A stretch of 64,000 nucleotides of DNA from Coleophoma eucalyptorum. Taxonomy: Eukaryota; Ascomycota; Leotiomycetes; Helotiales; Dermateaceae. Below the pieces are notes generated by a model. The model had not been told where the DNA came from. It did not search any database and worked only from the letters and a program-made list of their open reading frames with translations. Location: contig JALRME010000033.1 of NCBI GenBank assembly GCA_026120035.1, forward strand, positions 310,001 through 374,000, in the 5' to 3' direction. The position numbers and the translations under genes are program-made. Shown here piece by piece: positions 22,800 to 34,904 of this stretch. The number at the start of each line of letters is the position of its first letter. Position 1 is the stretch's first letter.

Positions 22800-24511
22800 A
22801 TGTTACTCAACCGAACCTCTGACCCGGCAAGGCAAACAAAACCGTGGGGGCCGGAGTCTCAAAGGGGTTCTCAAGTCTTCAAGGTTAGTCACACTAGGGC
22901 TGAACCTCCTACCAGCCTCGAAACTCACATTCCCAGTATCGTGGAAATCGGCCCGCAGTCAATTCAAAGTGTATGGCAAGGTTTTAGCCAAGAGATCGAG
23001 CGTCCCCCAACCGACGTGGTCGACCGAGAAAACACGAAGACTATAGAGGTTGCTAAGCAGGTATGATAAGTCTAACCAGGTATTCAACTTTACTAATGTC
23101 TTTCAGCTTCGCCGTACACAGCTCAGAAATGCACAGCACTCATATCGTCAAAGACTGGGTCGGTTGCAAAATGATTTGCAGCTCGAGAATGCACAGCTGC
23201 GTGAGAAGACAGAGCGAATGGAGAAGGCCTTCTCTAGATTTTATCACAACGCAAAGAATTCAAGAACCTACATGACAGATTCTAAATTCTCCATGATTTT
23301 AGATGATGCTGCTTTCCAGATTTTGAAGAGAAACGAGGTTAATGATCCTTATCAGAGGCTTGACCTTACATCTAACACGGGCATGCGGAGCTTCTCTCCC
23401 CACAACCTGCAAACAAACCAGCCCCAGTTGCTTGAGAAGGTTCAAAGGGATGCGCAGCAGCTGACTAGCATATTTGGATACCTGATTACTAATGATGAGA
23501 GCCCTGATGGTAATGAGAGAAATTCGATGCAGATTGATAATGCGCAGGGTGACTTGGACCCCCAGGCACCGACACATCGTGGTAATTTGGATTATCGCCG
23601 TACTACACAGAAAGAGCCCTTATCAGTACGAAGCCATCTTTTGAACAAGATACCGACATAAAGTTTCCATGAAACAACTTTCTCCCGGCGCCTTCACCGC
23701 AGATGTTTGGAATTAGCGTACCAGATGTTTGTCACGCCAGACTGCGACCCCCAGATCTTCCACCGTATTTTCAGATTGGTGCCATGTATAACAAATATGA
23801 AGACTATGCAGCCTCACTTTAAAGAACTTTTGCAGTCTAAGGCTGGGGAGAGCCTCGAAAATACTCGAGCTCCATTTTACTGCATTGGACGGGCAGGGAA
23901 GCACTACCGAAGGAAAAGCAGATCTGGCCAGGATATTTATGCAACTGATATGAGGCTTCCCAAATGAATCTTAGGAATATCCCTAAGTAAAGCATCCTCA
24001 GACTAGGGATCATTAGACCAGCCGCTCGAAAAAGTTTTAGATACCATGGGTTATGGGGGTGTATGGTTTGATTGTCAAGACATCCAGGGCTAGCTTAAAG
24101 AAGTGGGCATCATCGTAGAAAGCCATTCTTCGATAGTTCCAGCTTCTGTCACCAATTCTCTCCAGAATATCTGCTCGATTATTATGAGCAGAACGTCTAT
24201 ACGCGAAAATATCACACGAAGTAATCTAAGGGTTTCCCAAGTTGCAGGTTGTAACCATGAACATGATGATCCAAATCTCCCCTGTTCTTGGCTCCGCACA
24301 GAAAGTGATTCGGAGGCCGCTAAATCTTTTGAATTTGATGCCGATGCTTTTACCGATTGTAAGCCTATATATTTTCTCGGGGCTTAACAAATTTTCTAAC
24401 GTTCTCACAGGTCTTATTCGAGAATTCGTTATCTTAGGTCGTGCTCCTGGGTTTAGAAAATCAGCCGTTGACAAGGCTATCATACATGCAATAGTGGAGG
24501 TAAAAAAGTAA
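22800..24511 (+). pseudogene. bZIP (AP-1-like) transcription factor gene with four in-frame stops
   Basis: A 537-codon gene model with exons 22800-23060, 23107-24358 and 24411-24511; intron phases still agree. The basic-leucine zipper is clear: RRTQLRNAQHSYRQRLGRLQ then a heptad-like LENAQLREKTERM. Downstream blocks typical of this fungal bZIP family are FSRRLHRRCLELAYQ, FHRIFRLVP, PFYCIGRAGKHY, a GVWFDCQDIQG block, and the C-terminal LGRAPGFRKSAVDKAI. The single frame is preserved for 1.25 kb in exon 2 but interrupted by TAA 23659-23661, TGA 23965-23967, TAG 24004-24006 and TAG 24091-24093. Two of these sit where the family usually has Tyr. The lack of indels suggests recent inactivation. 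The start codon is less certain. Confidence 0.82.
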
Positions 24512-25045
24512 TTAGTAAACAATTAAAGCTTGCAATTGCCCGTCTTGAGATATTTCGATGGAGTTGACCAAGGTCATTTTTGCATTCACGGTTCTACACT
24601 CCTAGATACAAATGATATAATTTAAAAAGAGCCATAGATCTTTTATACATTATTTTTGAGGCATAATTTTTGTCACAGATATAGTCTCAAAATGGCAAGA
24701 TGAGAAGATTATAAAATCAGAATATAGTCTCCGGAATATTTTTCGGGATGTAACAAGCACGACCCATTTGGATGATAGAATAAGGACAAGCTTAACTCCA
24801 GTAATTAATATGGGTCTATATATAGATTGAATTGAGCAGCTGAGAATGGATTCTTACTATTATTCAACCTCGGTCTCAGGAGGATCCTGGCACTTACCCC
24901 TTGCTTCGCAAGATCCAAATTCAATTATCCCCAATAAACCAAACCAGTGGGAGGTAACATCTCTTGTATAAATACAAAGCAAGCTGTTAGGAAGATCTAT
25001 TGCCATAAATAGACTAAAGCAATTTTCTATATTAGAAGTTGAGCC
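24512..25045. other. intergenic, AT-rich, nothing recognised
   Basis: 534 bp between the bZIP remnant and the thioesterase-like gene. A TATAAATA-like stretch occurs about 75 bp upstream of the next ATG (near 24967). Confidence 0.5.
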
Positions 25046-26110
25046 ATGATGGTTGGTGGCTTTGATGTTGTGTGTTCCTTGATTACATGGCCCTATGCCG
25101 TGATAATCCTCCTACTTCTTCTAAACTTCAAAAACCTTCTCTGGGTTTGGCATGTGAGTATATCTGCCTTCTGATCCTTATGGGCATGATTAACAAGACT
25201 CCAGTTTCGATTCTTTCGTGTACTTCTGGATCATCTTATCTTATATCGCAATGAAGAGAAGCTCACACCAGAATGTCTCTTCCGTCCAATAATCCCCGCC
25301 ACCCGGGCACCTCTGCTGGAATGCGACATCAATCTACACAAATCAAATTCTACTTTCTTCAGCGACCTTGACATTTCACGAGGAAGACTGGGCCTTCTGT
25401 TGTTTCAAAAAGAGCTCTCGGTCTTTCCTGGCCGTGGCGCCACCCTAGTTATCCTCAGTGCTTCAAGCATAGTCTTCAAACGTGAGATAAGGCCATACCA
25501 GCCATACGAGATCTGGACCAGGGTTTTAAGCTGGGATTCGAAATGGCTATACCTTGTTTCCCATTTTGTGGAGAAGGGTCGCTATAAACCGACCACGTAT
25601 TTGCTTCAGCCAATGAAGGTTGTTTCTGGGTTGCGAATCAATGATGAGAAACCAGATGGGAAACTCAAGGGTGTTTTCGCGTCGGCGGTCTCTCGTTACG
25701 TCTTTAAGAAAGGCCGTGTTACGGTGCCTCCTTCAAAAATGTTTCACGACTGCGGTCTACTACCATCAGGATTCTGTTTGGAAAGCACGGGAAGCAGTAC
25801 GGACATGAAAACTCCAGCTCGGTCACATGATTCGTTGTCCCCCGAACGGGAGGAATCTAGCAGCGGAAGTGGATATTCTTCTGTAGTGGAAGCAGCTTCA
25901 AGTTCTAATGCTGGGTTGGCAAATAAAGACAACAAGAGAATCACGATGGATGGTGTGTCACAAGCAGCTGCAGAAGAAATTGCCAGGATTGAGAGACAGC
26001 GACAGGAGGCCTTGCCTATTGCACAACTACTTGCGGGATGGGATGTAGTTCATGAGCAATTTCAAGGAAATGCTACACCCGTATTAGGTAGATTTGCAGA
26101 TTTGTTCTAA
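25046..26110 (+). CDS. membrane-anchored thioesterase-like protein (4HBT_2 / THEM6-like)
   Basis: A 337-aa protein from exons 25046-25153 and 25205-26110, phases agreeing. The N-terminus has a membrane anchor (about residues 11-27, ITWPYAVIILLLLLNF). A hotdog-fold thioesterase-like domain follows, with the conserved LLECDINLHKSNSTFFSDLDISR block and KREIRPYQPYEIWTRVLSWDSKWLY. The middle is Ser-rich and low-complexity (about residues 215-260), and the C-terminal part contains an EEIARIERQRQEAL helix. Fungal homologues are annotated as THEM6/Al4-like or capsule-biosynthesis-like proteins; biochemical activity is largely uncharacterised. The position between a bZIP remnant and a regulator gives no pathway clue. 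Confidence 0.82.
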
Positions 26111-27831
26111 AAAGATCTTAAAAGTCAGCGCCTAGTTTCACATTCAAGCTGTCAAGCGTTTAACTAAGACTTTGCCCTAGTCTATCACTGCCCCAACCAC
26201 GCTACTTTATGTGCCATTCTCGAGTCTGTTTTCGGTGGCTTGAGCATATTAAAAGTATGGATGCAAACAATCGAGAAAATCACAGAAGTGGCTCTCTGTA
26301 TCGGAATAAAAAGGATATTCTCAAATACTCCATCTCAAAGCGCCTTATGGCAGATTTAAAGCGCATCGATTTGTTTCTAAGGCTGAAGTGCCTTGTCTTA
26401 AAATTTGAGCGACCATTTCCCCGTTCATTTCATAGGAGCACCTCTGAGTGTTACTTGCACCCTGCAGAATGGCTAGAGATGCGCATGCAACACCGCTATC
26501 ATATGAGATCTTGTGCGTACTGGTAGACATGGCAACTCGGTTGATGGCATAGATAGTAATGGGTTAATCGATAGTGAACGCTATTATCATGTAACAATGG
26601 CTGTTGATTTCAAATTGGTTCATTGTTTCCAGTAATTATGGTTTTGACTTGGTCATCAGCTACATCCCTTGTTACTCATGCCATCTCCCTTGTCTCTTTT
26701 TCTATAATTAAACCCCCCCTTCTTTACTAGCCACCATAATTAATCGCAGATCCCCTCCTCTTTTGACGAAACACAAAGTATTAGCTTTAGAGGAAAGAAG
26801 CTCTTCTTGACTATCTTCTTGACTATGCAAACTTCCCCTCTTTTGTAGAAACACCCCCGTTTATTTTAGAAACCCTCTTTTTATTATAAAGAGCTCTACC
26901 TACTATAGAACCCTCTTTCATCATTGAAACCTTCGTGAATTATCGTAATCCTGTAATGACTCCCTTTAACTATAATGTTCGTTTGTTCGTTGAACGAACG
27001 GCACATCCCTGTTAAATCTGCAATCTTCAGGCAGCATTATCCAGATCAGCATACACCCCTCCACCATCCTACGTCCGCCTCAAGTGCTCGTGAATCATCC
27101 TATAAGATCGACAGCGATAAGAACACTTTCCTTTTGCAGGACCATACCAATCCCTTCAGTTGTAACTTTGGCATATAGCATCATTTACATCCTCCTTAGG
27201 CCAATCTGCGCTGCTCTTTCCACCCGTGTTCTCCTTGCTTCTTTTTGTACATGCTTCGCAATCTGACATTAAAGTTTAATACATTCTTATTCGTCTACAC
27301 CCCATTTTGTGCACCAACCTGATAACAAAATTACGCAGGATGCAGAGTCCGGTAACGGTGTGTGCGATCGGCGAGGACCGATTGTTGGTTCGAATGGTTT
27401 TACATTCTGCATGTCAGATAAGCTGGCAGCACGGGCGCTCTGAGTCTTTGAATACCCGTTGATATGATTAGGGTTGGTCTGGAACCACCACTTCGAAGTA
27501 AGAAATTCCGCTCTTTGTTTATGTGACGATGCCTTCATTGTGTATCCAATAAAGAATTCCGTAGATTTTGTGTTGTATTCTACGTACTAACACGCAATTC
27601 ATACCTAAAAAGAAAGAATACAATAGAACGCCATCATTCATCCTGAACGAATTTAAATGCATACCCTAAGACCCAAGCTATTAATCCGTAACCGCTTGTT
27701 TACTGGTCGTGTTTCTGTAAATGACTATCGTTTGTGATTTTAGGAAGAGCTATGCCTTCGGGAAATAGCTCAAAGATAGATCAGAGTTTTATGATCACAC
27801 TCTGTGATATATAATTCCGTTATTGAGGTAG
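26111..27831. other. intergenic with degenerate pyrimidine-rich repeats
   Basis: About 1.7 kb with no convincing gene. Around 26740-26960 a motif of the type GAAACCCTCTTT(T/A)TTAT recurs imperfectly at roughly 20-40 bp intervals (see 26846, 26870, 26910, 26925), alternating C/T-rich runs with GAAAC. Confidence 0.5.
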
Positions 27832-29497
27832 TTATTCGGGTGTCGGAGAAGTGGAGCCTCTATCTGATTCCTTCTCAGCAACCAGACACCCCTTTGGATG
27901 TATGAGGAACTCCAGCCCATCATGATGTCCTGAGCATTCCCTGCCGAACCTCCGTTCACAACAGCCGAAACTATTCTTCCGATATTCACCTACTGCATTA
28001 ATAGCTCGCATCATACGGTCTCCATGGCCCTTGTGAAATCCTTTCCTGAATATTTCTGCTCTCTCTCTCAAGAGCTCGAACGTTCCATCGCACTCGACGG
28101 CGAAGGAGAGAATGATTATCGGCCAGCATATTACCGGATACACATTTCCTTCTAGGTTGCCGAGCATGAGGAGCACAAGAGCCTGGTTGAATAGGTCCGC
28201 AATGACAGGACTCGCGGAGCATCGACTTGGGTCTTCAGCCTTGGCGAGGATGATGCGAAGGGCGAGGAATTGGAGCTTGTATGTGCGGCAGAAGATCTCA
28301 CCGACAACGGGTAGGACATCGACACCATAGTAGGCTGTTACGGCATCTTCAATATACCCCAGTCGATCCTCAAATTCAATAACCCGTTTTTCCTTCTCTT
28401 CTGCTGACATGATTTGGCGTGCGAAGCGGATGATGTCGTACATCACACAATAGAAGTCTAATCGCCCACCCAAAAATGCGGTGGTTCCATTAGGAGTTGT
28501 AGATCGGAGCGCCCAATCAATGGATGAGTACTTCGGACAGGAGGCTTTCAGGCTGTCCCAGCAGATTTTCCTGGAGAAACCTTCAAGATCATCGTAGAAA
28601 ATAGAAAGAACAGCAATATTGTAGACAGTACACTCGACCATGATGCGATAGAGGCCACGGAAGGTGTTGTCCTGTTTCCAGCTACGGTTGGAGTTAAAGT
28701 GGTTGAGGAGCTGGGCCGTGGCCATGAAGTGAACCATCGGCCGGTGAGGGTCCGCGGAGCACAAAGTCTATGGAATGTTAACCAGAAGCCATTGACCTAC
28801 ACAGACATGTTACGGTGGGGAGAATACCAACCTCTAGAAGTCCGAGGAAATTCGCCGCAACAATCAACATCGGCGTTTTACTATTGTCATTGGAGCCGTA
28901 GAAATTCTGCCTCAAGCCGGCAAGGGCCGACTGGTAGCAGTGTAGAGCGCGATCTCCACAGTCTTCGGATTGAGTCGCCTTGACCGAGAGGGCAAAGGCC
29001 AACATGGCGTCCCGGATCCAAGGCTCCCTAATCGAGATACTAATGATAACCGAAAAGTCGCGACAGGATTTGTCGGCGACGGGACAGATGATGGTATGCA
29101 GGATCTCACTGGCAGTTCCGACCAGCTTATGTTCTTGGTCGTTTCGCAGTACAACGCTACTGTTCGAGAACAAGGCAGCTCGCGCCATAGAGCCCGGAGA
29201 GTAGGTCAGTCGGCGGTGGTGGTGGAGCTGCTTAGCACTGAGTTGCGCGCAGGTTTTGCAATCCCCATCGCCCTCACCATCGCCATATTTCTTATGGCCA
29301 TGGGAGCATTTGGGACTACTGGGCTTTCGATAAGTAGGCATATGCTGTTGCACGAGCTGGGGTATTGAAGCTAATAGTTGATGTCGATACAGGTGCGCAT
29401 AAGCCTGGGGCGAAAGGTCGTTTCGCATCGTTGTGGGGGGTTCGCCGTGGAGCTGCAGGGCTTCCGGGGGAACGGATTGACGTATGACAACCTCCAT
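27832..29497 (-). CDS. fungal-specific transcription factor (Fungal_trans_2-like), N-terminus uncertain
   Basis: Minus-strand exons 29497-28832 and 28767-27832 give 533 aa in a consistent frame across one intron. The middle part is predicted helical and has hallmarks of the Fungal_trans_2 (PF11951) family: SPGSMARAALFSNSSVVL, ISIREPWIRDAMLAFALS with ALHCYQSALAGLR, and later CWPIIILSFAVEC with RMMRAINAVGEYRKN. No zinc cluster is visible within the modelled protein or in a clear exon just upstream. Either the DNA-binding domain is in a further 5' exon or this protein lacks one. A GTG-preceded frame extends slightly 5' of the ATG at 29497. Family call is moderate to good; role unknown. Confidence 0.7.
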
Positions 29498-32400
29498 GAA
29501 TGTGAACACTGGTTTTGACTAGATTCTGGAATTCGTCTGTTATTCCGTTGGCATGTTCAAACACAATGTCTGGAGGAGTACATGGCGGCGGTATAAATAC
29601 GAGGGAGAGACAGAGTTCAGGCGTCGCCCTTGGCCGAGTCGCCTAGCGTGGAGGCAGGAAAGAGGGCGGACCGTGCTACACGTGTTCGCACGACCGATCA
29701 ACTTGAAGGAAAGTCAGATCTCAATCGATGTAAGGGAGGATGGGAATTGGCCCCAGATGTGATTTTGTGCGGAGGTGGTGTGGTGGGTGGTGGTCAAGCG
29801 GTAGATTTAGTCCCTGGGGTAAAGCCGTCGCGTCAACTCTACACCAAGTGGCGAGGCCTTCAACTCGTCTACCGTGCGCCACTTTGCTGCCGGATGTAAA
29901 CAAGAGGGCGAGCAGCGGCATGTGTGAGCATGGGCTAATCAAGAAGGGGGATAGATTGGAATCACCACGATCGACTGGGCTACGTGCCTTTGCTTTGGAA
30001 CTAGTTCTTTGTTTCTATTGATCTTGGGGTTGGATTTATTTGGAGTCTACTACACCTAGCCGTAAACCCGATGCTGCAAGACTTCTACCGTATCTAGCCT
30101 GCCAAAACCCTTCTTCTCTTCGATGATCAACAAACCTTGGTTAGATCAGCTATAGCAAAACGGCTGTCCCAGAGGTGCGGGACTAGTAATGGGTGGCATC
30201 ACGAGGTTGTGCCATGCTATGATGGCTGGCTTGATAGACTCGGTCTAGCACGACTAACCGCCCAATGCCTTGGTGTCATGTGACCTGGACCAAAATCTGT
30301 TGGCATCCAGACAATTGAATCAGTCTAGATGCTACTCTGTCCTTCGGCCGCGATGTGCTTGACTACGGCGTCAGACTTATTTGTGATCTCTTAAGCCGAC
30401 CCGAATGATGGTTGGAGAAGAGTGACTCCCTGTCTGCTGGAATAGCCTTGTGATCCTCATTCTTTCGAAGATCGTTTTATCCTTCGCATTATCCTAAACC
30501 GCCATAGAACTTATGCAAGGTGAATCGTTCTTGGATTGCAGCAAATCAAGGCGAACTCCTATCTTCTGATCTTCCAACAGTATGACCCACAGATGCCTAT
30601 TTTGCAGGGTGGTAGTAGAATTCCTCTGTAGCCTTACAAAATTGTCCCGGACCTTGCAAAACATACAATTTATGTAGTTGTTCTTTTCCTTCCTTCATCC
30701 CCTTACAAGACCTTATCCAAGCATTAGGCACTGTGACTTCTACCGTTTGGTGAAGGAATGTGGTAGCACCGGCTAAACAGGTCCCAGGTTATCAAAAAGA
30801 CTTGAGAAAAGGTCATCGCGGGTTAGTAATATCCTCCTTGTCAAGGTTTTATGGTGAAATTCTGGGGAGGGGCTCGGGATGCGGTGCAAGGCAATGATGG
30901 TTGCTAGAGTTTCAACTGAATGATTATAAACCATCACTTATAGAAGGGCCGTCCTTGGAGAGGAAGAGAATAAGCCTCGAGGCAGTAGTGTCAAGATTGG
31001 GTTTGAAGAAAGTGATCGATCATTTGAACGATCTCTGCACCGTAATGTGCTCGCAAGGGAAGACTCATCATTGCGTATGCGATCGGTGGCAATTGAAGAA
31101 GAACACCTCGCAGAAAGTCTTTAAAGGCTTCCGAGTCGCTCCTCCATCCGATCTATTTGATAAGAACCCTTTGGCCACACTAAGATGGTTAGTACAGGTC
31201 CACGGACCGCGCAACGGACTTGCACCCTTGCGTTGGATTCCAACGAGAAATTCGACTTCCCAGCTGTGCTCTTGGTGGCCCTCCTTGTCGTTAATTTCGG
31301 AATTTGCGGCAGTCTGGACAATGATGGCAGAGTTATGATCATCTTTAGACTTTATGGCAATTGAAGCGCATCAGCTTGTTCCACTAACGCATAGGCCATG
31401 AGAATTTCATAACCAGCATCGTACTCCTAAGACTTAGTAAAGACTTCTAATATTGTCTTGTCAAACAGGGATGCATTGGGGGTTGTGTACATTGCAGAAA
31501 TCGATTTCTTGAATATTGATATATTCTCGCTATCAATGTAATCAGTTCCATCCTGCTTGTCCTCCGCAAGAAAAGCGTTATTTCTGTCGTCAACTTTCAT
31601 AAAATATTTGGACATTGTAATATCACATGTAGCAACAACAGGCTTGGCCATAATTGCCGTCGCATCCATATCCCTAAGTTCACGACAAGTGTACTGCGTT
31701 CGAGATGCTCATTACCAATGACCTACCGCCTTGCTGTAGTTAGTGGTGAGCTGCCCCTGTCTTTGTGGCCAGTAAAATTCTTACTGGGCGTGTCGAATTT
31801 GACTGTAGCAATGCTATTACAACTTCCTCGATCAGCGGGCATGGGATTACCCGTAGATTTTATTTGTCCGATTTCCCTTGAAATCGTGCAAGATGACTGC
31901 AATGGATCACGTTTGCGCCTACTTTCGGATTCACGCTCTCGTTGAAAACGTCGTCGCAGTTGTGTTTCTCTTTGTAGGAAGGGAAGAGCGAGCAATATTG
32001 ATACAGGAACCTCAAAGCTATATCTATATGATCGCAGAACAGGAACTACTAGTTCTATGTATCCTATTGTGCAGCGATTGCCGGTGTTGGTAGGTTTTTT
32101 ATCATGTTACCATTTTCATTGGTGTAGAATCGCCTTCTCCATGGGGGGAGAGGGGAAAAAAGTGGTAACAGGCGGGTTTACTAGACAAACAAGCCTACCC
32201 CCGAAGACAACCATGGCATCTTAATCAGCAGTTTCCTCGCGCAAAGGAAGGATTTAAATTGCTTTTTATGCAGGTCCGTGGAGCATACATAACGTCAGAG
32301 GCGGAAAGGCCGAGGGGGGCGGGGGCATGGAGCTGGTTGGCCAACAAAGGAGACAGATGCGAGCTACGATTATGAAGTTGAAAAGACGGTCACGAAAATT

Positions 32401-34028
32401 GCCAATAAGATATGACAGATAGGCTATTCAAGAATCGGAGTTATGCTTACTACTCATAATGCCTTCAGTATTGACAAGGGGATTGAACTGCTAGAGAAGC
32501 TCCGCTTGGCTAAACGTAAAAGTTATGATTTCCGGCTTCTTATTTAGAATCAGGCTACGGCTAATGTAACTTTTACGCAAATATACGGCTTGTTTCTTGC
32601 TACTAAAATACTATCTATGAATATCCCTACTAATCAGTTGATTTAGGATTGAAAGCCCATCGTACAACCAAGATCACCGGATTTATGATTGCGGGATTGA
32701 TTCCCGCTTGTTGTGAAGAGTTTATAATACTTCTTTCTTATCTTATTACTACTAACTCTTTCCCTACGTAGTCGATAAGCTACGGTAATTTTAAGGGGCT
32801 TGTATACTTATCTTGACAAGACGAGCTATTGAAAAACAAAAACTATTCTAGAAGGAAGTGGAAGCGCTCGCGCAGAAAGGGCACGGCCGGGTTGCGAGAT
32901 CCGTAAACGGCTCTTATCTTTCTCTTCGTAGATGAATGTTCTTTGACTTGCTTATACTCGGTTCGTCTCTGAGCCATAGCTTCATGGCTATAACTTATCA
33001 GCTTCTTCAGCGATGCAAGGATATTTAGTATATCCCTCATGTAAGACTGAGCAGTTCATATGTGAAACTATGTGTAATTCAGCCTAAATACCTCGCAATT
33101 GGAGAGTTTAAATGAGCATATTTATATACAGGTTTTATAGACATCAAGGAGATGTCGGAACCGCCGTAAAATAGAGTTCCGGATAGCCTCAAACCGAGCT
33201 GTGATGAACCTAATACGATGCATATACGAGAAACCTTCACATACAATAATTCTTGGAATATTCGGAGACTTGGAACCTGTAATATAAAATACTGAGTTAG
33301 ATCCTTTTTGCCTGATATAACTACCGGAATGTTGATGTCAAGTCTGCTTTTGAGTACTTTGGTTATCTCGTAATGTTGTTTTCGCTGGTCTAAAGCAAGC
33401 TTTATCAATTGTCTAAATTTGACAGGGCTCTGAACAAGAGAAAAGGACTATCAAATTGTTACAAGATTGCGCAATTATTGACCTATGAGGCACAATTCCC
33501 TTATTAGAACAATCATCTCAAGATGTATATTACACTCTTGAGCGAACATGTCTCTTGTTTTGCCATGCTCTTTACTAGATCGATCTATAAACAACAAATA
33601 CCTCCTTGTGTGAAACTAAATTGTGCATGATATGGTAGCACACCTCTGATTAGCGGATAATAACCTTGTGATCAGTAACTTGCGTATCTCTTTTTCTATT
33701 CATGCTAGCCACTGGCCCAAGTACTACCAAGTATATTACTCTTTCTCGGCCCGAGGGCATAACTATATCTCTCGGCCTATCTCTCCGTTTCGAAGAAAAC
33801 ACTATCATAAGAGATGACTTTTCAATAGACGTAGATCTATGGGTCCAGATAAGCCTTATCCGCAAATAATGGTTACTTTTTCCATCTAGCTATCTCAGCG
33901 TTTGGTGAAGCTCGCATTCTCACACGATAAGCCACTCTGCAAGGTACACTAATTATAGCCCTGCTATCATGATCTGCTGACCAGGTGAAAGATGATACTC
34001 TTTATACCTACGAATAATTGCTATTAAT
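29498..34028. other. gene-poor, partly AT-rich stretch
   Basis: About 4.5 kb without a gene I can support. The left part to about 31.3 kb has ordinary composition with chance open frames. From about 32.4 kb DNA becomes AT-rich and patchy, as in mutated repeat relics. Open frames at 31427-31669, 32843-33040 and 33079-33408 (all minus) match nothing I recognise. It forms a natural break between the left gene set and the PKS cluster. Confidence 0.55.
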
Positions 34029-34415
34029 ATGGCATACCTTGAGGAGGTCAAGATCTGTACTCAAAATCAGAACTTCATGACTGAAATCCTATCCTTAAGC
34101 AATGTTGTTGGTAATATATTAAATATTCAAGAACAGAAGGAAGATGAATTGAAAAGAGGATTCAATTCTCATCATATCAATATGTTCGCTATTGCAAGCT
34201 CAATTGGTACTGACCATATCATCGACAGTAGACAAGCTCTAGAGGTTGGCGGTCATAGCAGACTTTTCATTGCCTACTATTCTATGGGTTTCTACGTATA
34301 TTTAGTTATGACACCCTTCACTGAGATAGCCGTCTTCATACCCACAAGTAAGATATTTACTCGTATATTGGCCTCCGAATTTATGTTATTAACGTTCTTA
34401 ATTGAAGTATTCTAA
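34029..34415 (+). pseudogene. relic of an amino-acid permease (APC family), N-terminal fragment
   Basis: A 128-codon open frame corresponds to the N-terminal cytosolic tail and first two membrane segments of a fungal amino-acid permease. DELKRGF, then HINMFAIASSIGT, the SRQAL-VGG region, and MGFYVYLVM-TPFTEIAVFIPTSK align with the usual GAP1-type blocks. Several invariant glycines are changed (IGTDHIIDSR where the family has IGTGLIIGSG), mostly G-to-A type changes expected from repeat-induced point mutation. Similarity stops after about residue 115, and the remaining two-thirds of a permease is absent. It is therefore a truncated, mutated remnant and not a working transporter. Confidence 0.72.
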
Positions 34416-34904
34416 AAGGACTCCAACGCGTGAAGGCTGTTGAGGTGAATATTATCACCGGACCTTGATTGCATGATAAGAGGAGGGTTGGTGAGAGAGA
34501 GCGAAACAGACACCGAGGAAAGACTCATTGGATGGTTGACAGAGTCTATCTGGAGCCAATAGATTTGGTTTCCCTTGGTATCTACGGCCCTTAGTAAAGT
34601 GAAAAGAGAGGCATACCATTTGGATTCACGCTTTATTGTACAGATCTGAGCTATAATCAAAATAAGTCTCTTGCTGCTGTTTATGTCTCGAAAAGTATCG
34701 AGCCACAAAGAGTGTATGGATATATATATTAGTAAAGGCTATAGTTCAATTGAGCTAAATGGAAGGGGAGTTCGTTGTATAGATTACTTTTATTTAAAGC
34801 ACATATTGTATAATAGTAGTGTAACAAATACTGTATTACAACTCTTGTAATATCTATATCTAGGTAGATTCTTGTATTATACTAACTTCCTCTTTTCACT
34901 ACTC
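34416..34904. other. intergenic, 3' side of P450
   Basis: 489 bp of AT-rich DNA between the permease relic and the 3' end of the P450 gene. No gene is seen. Confidence 0.5.

Noticed and set aside
30901..31338. 145-codon plus-strand frame
   Set aside because: No motif and no plausible start context or introns.
33079..33408. 109-codon minus-strand frame in AT-rich DNA
   Set aside because: No family signature; AT-rich relic DNA produces such frames by chance.
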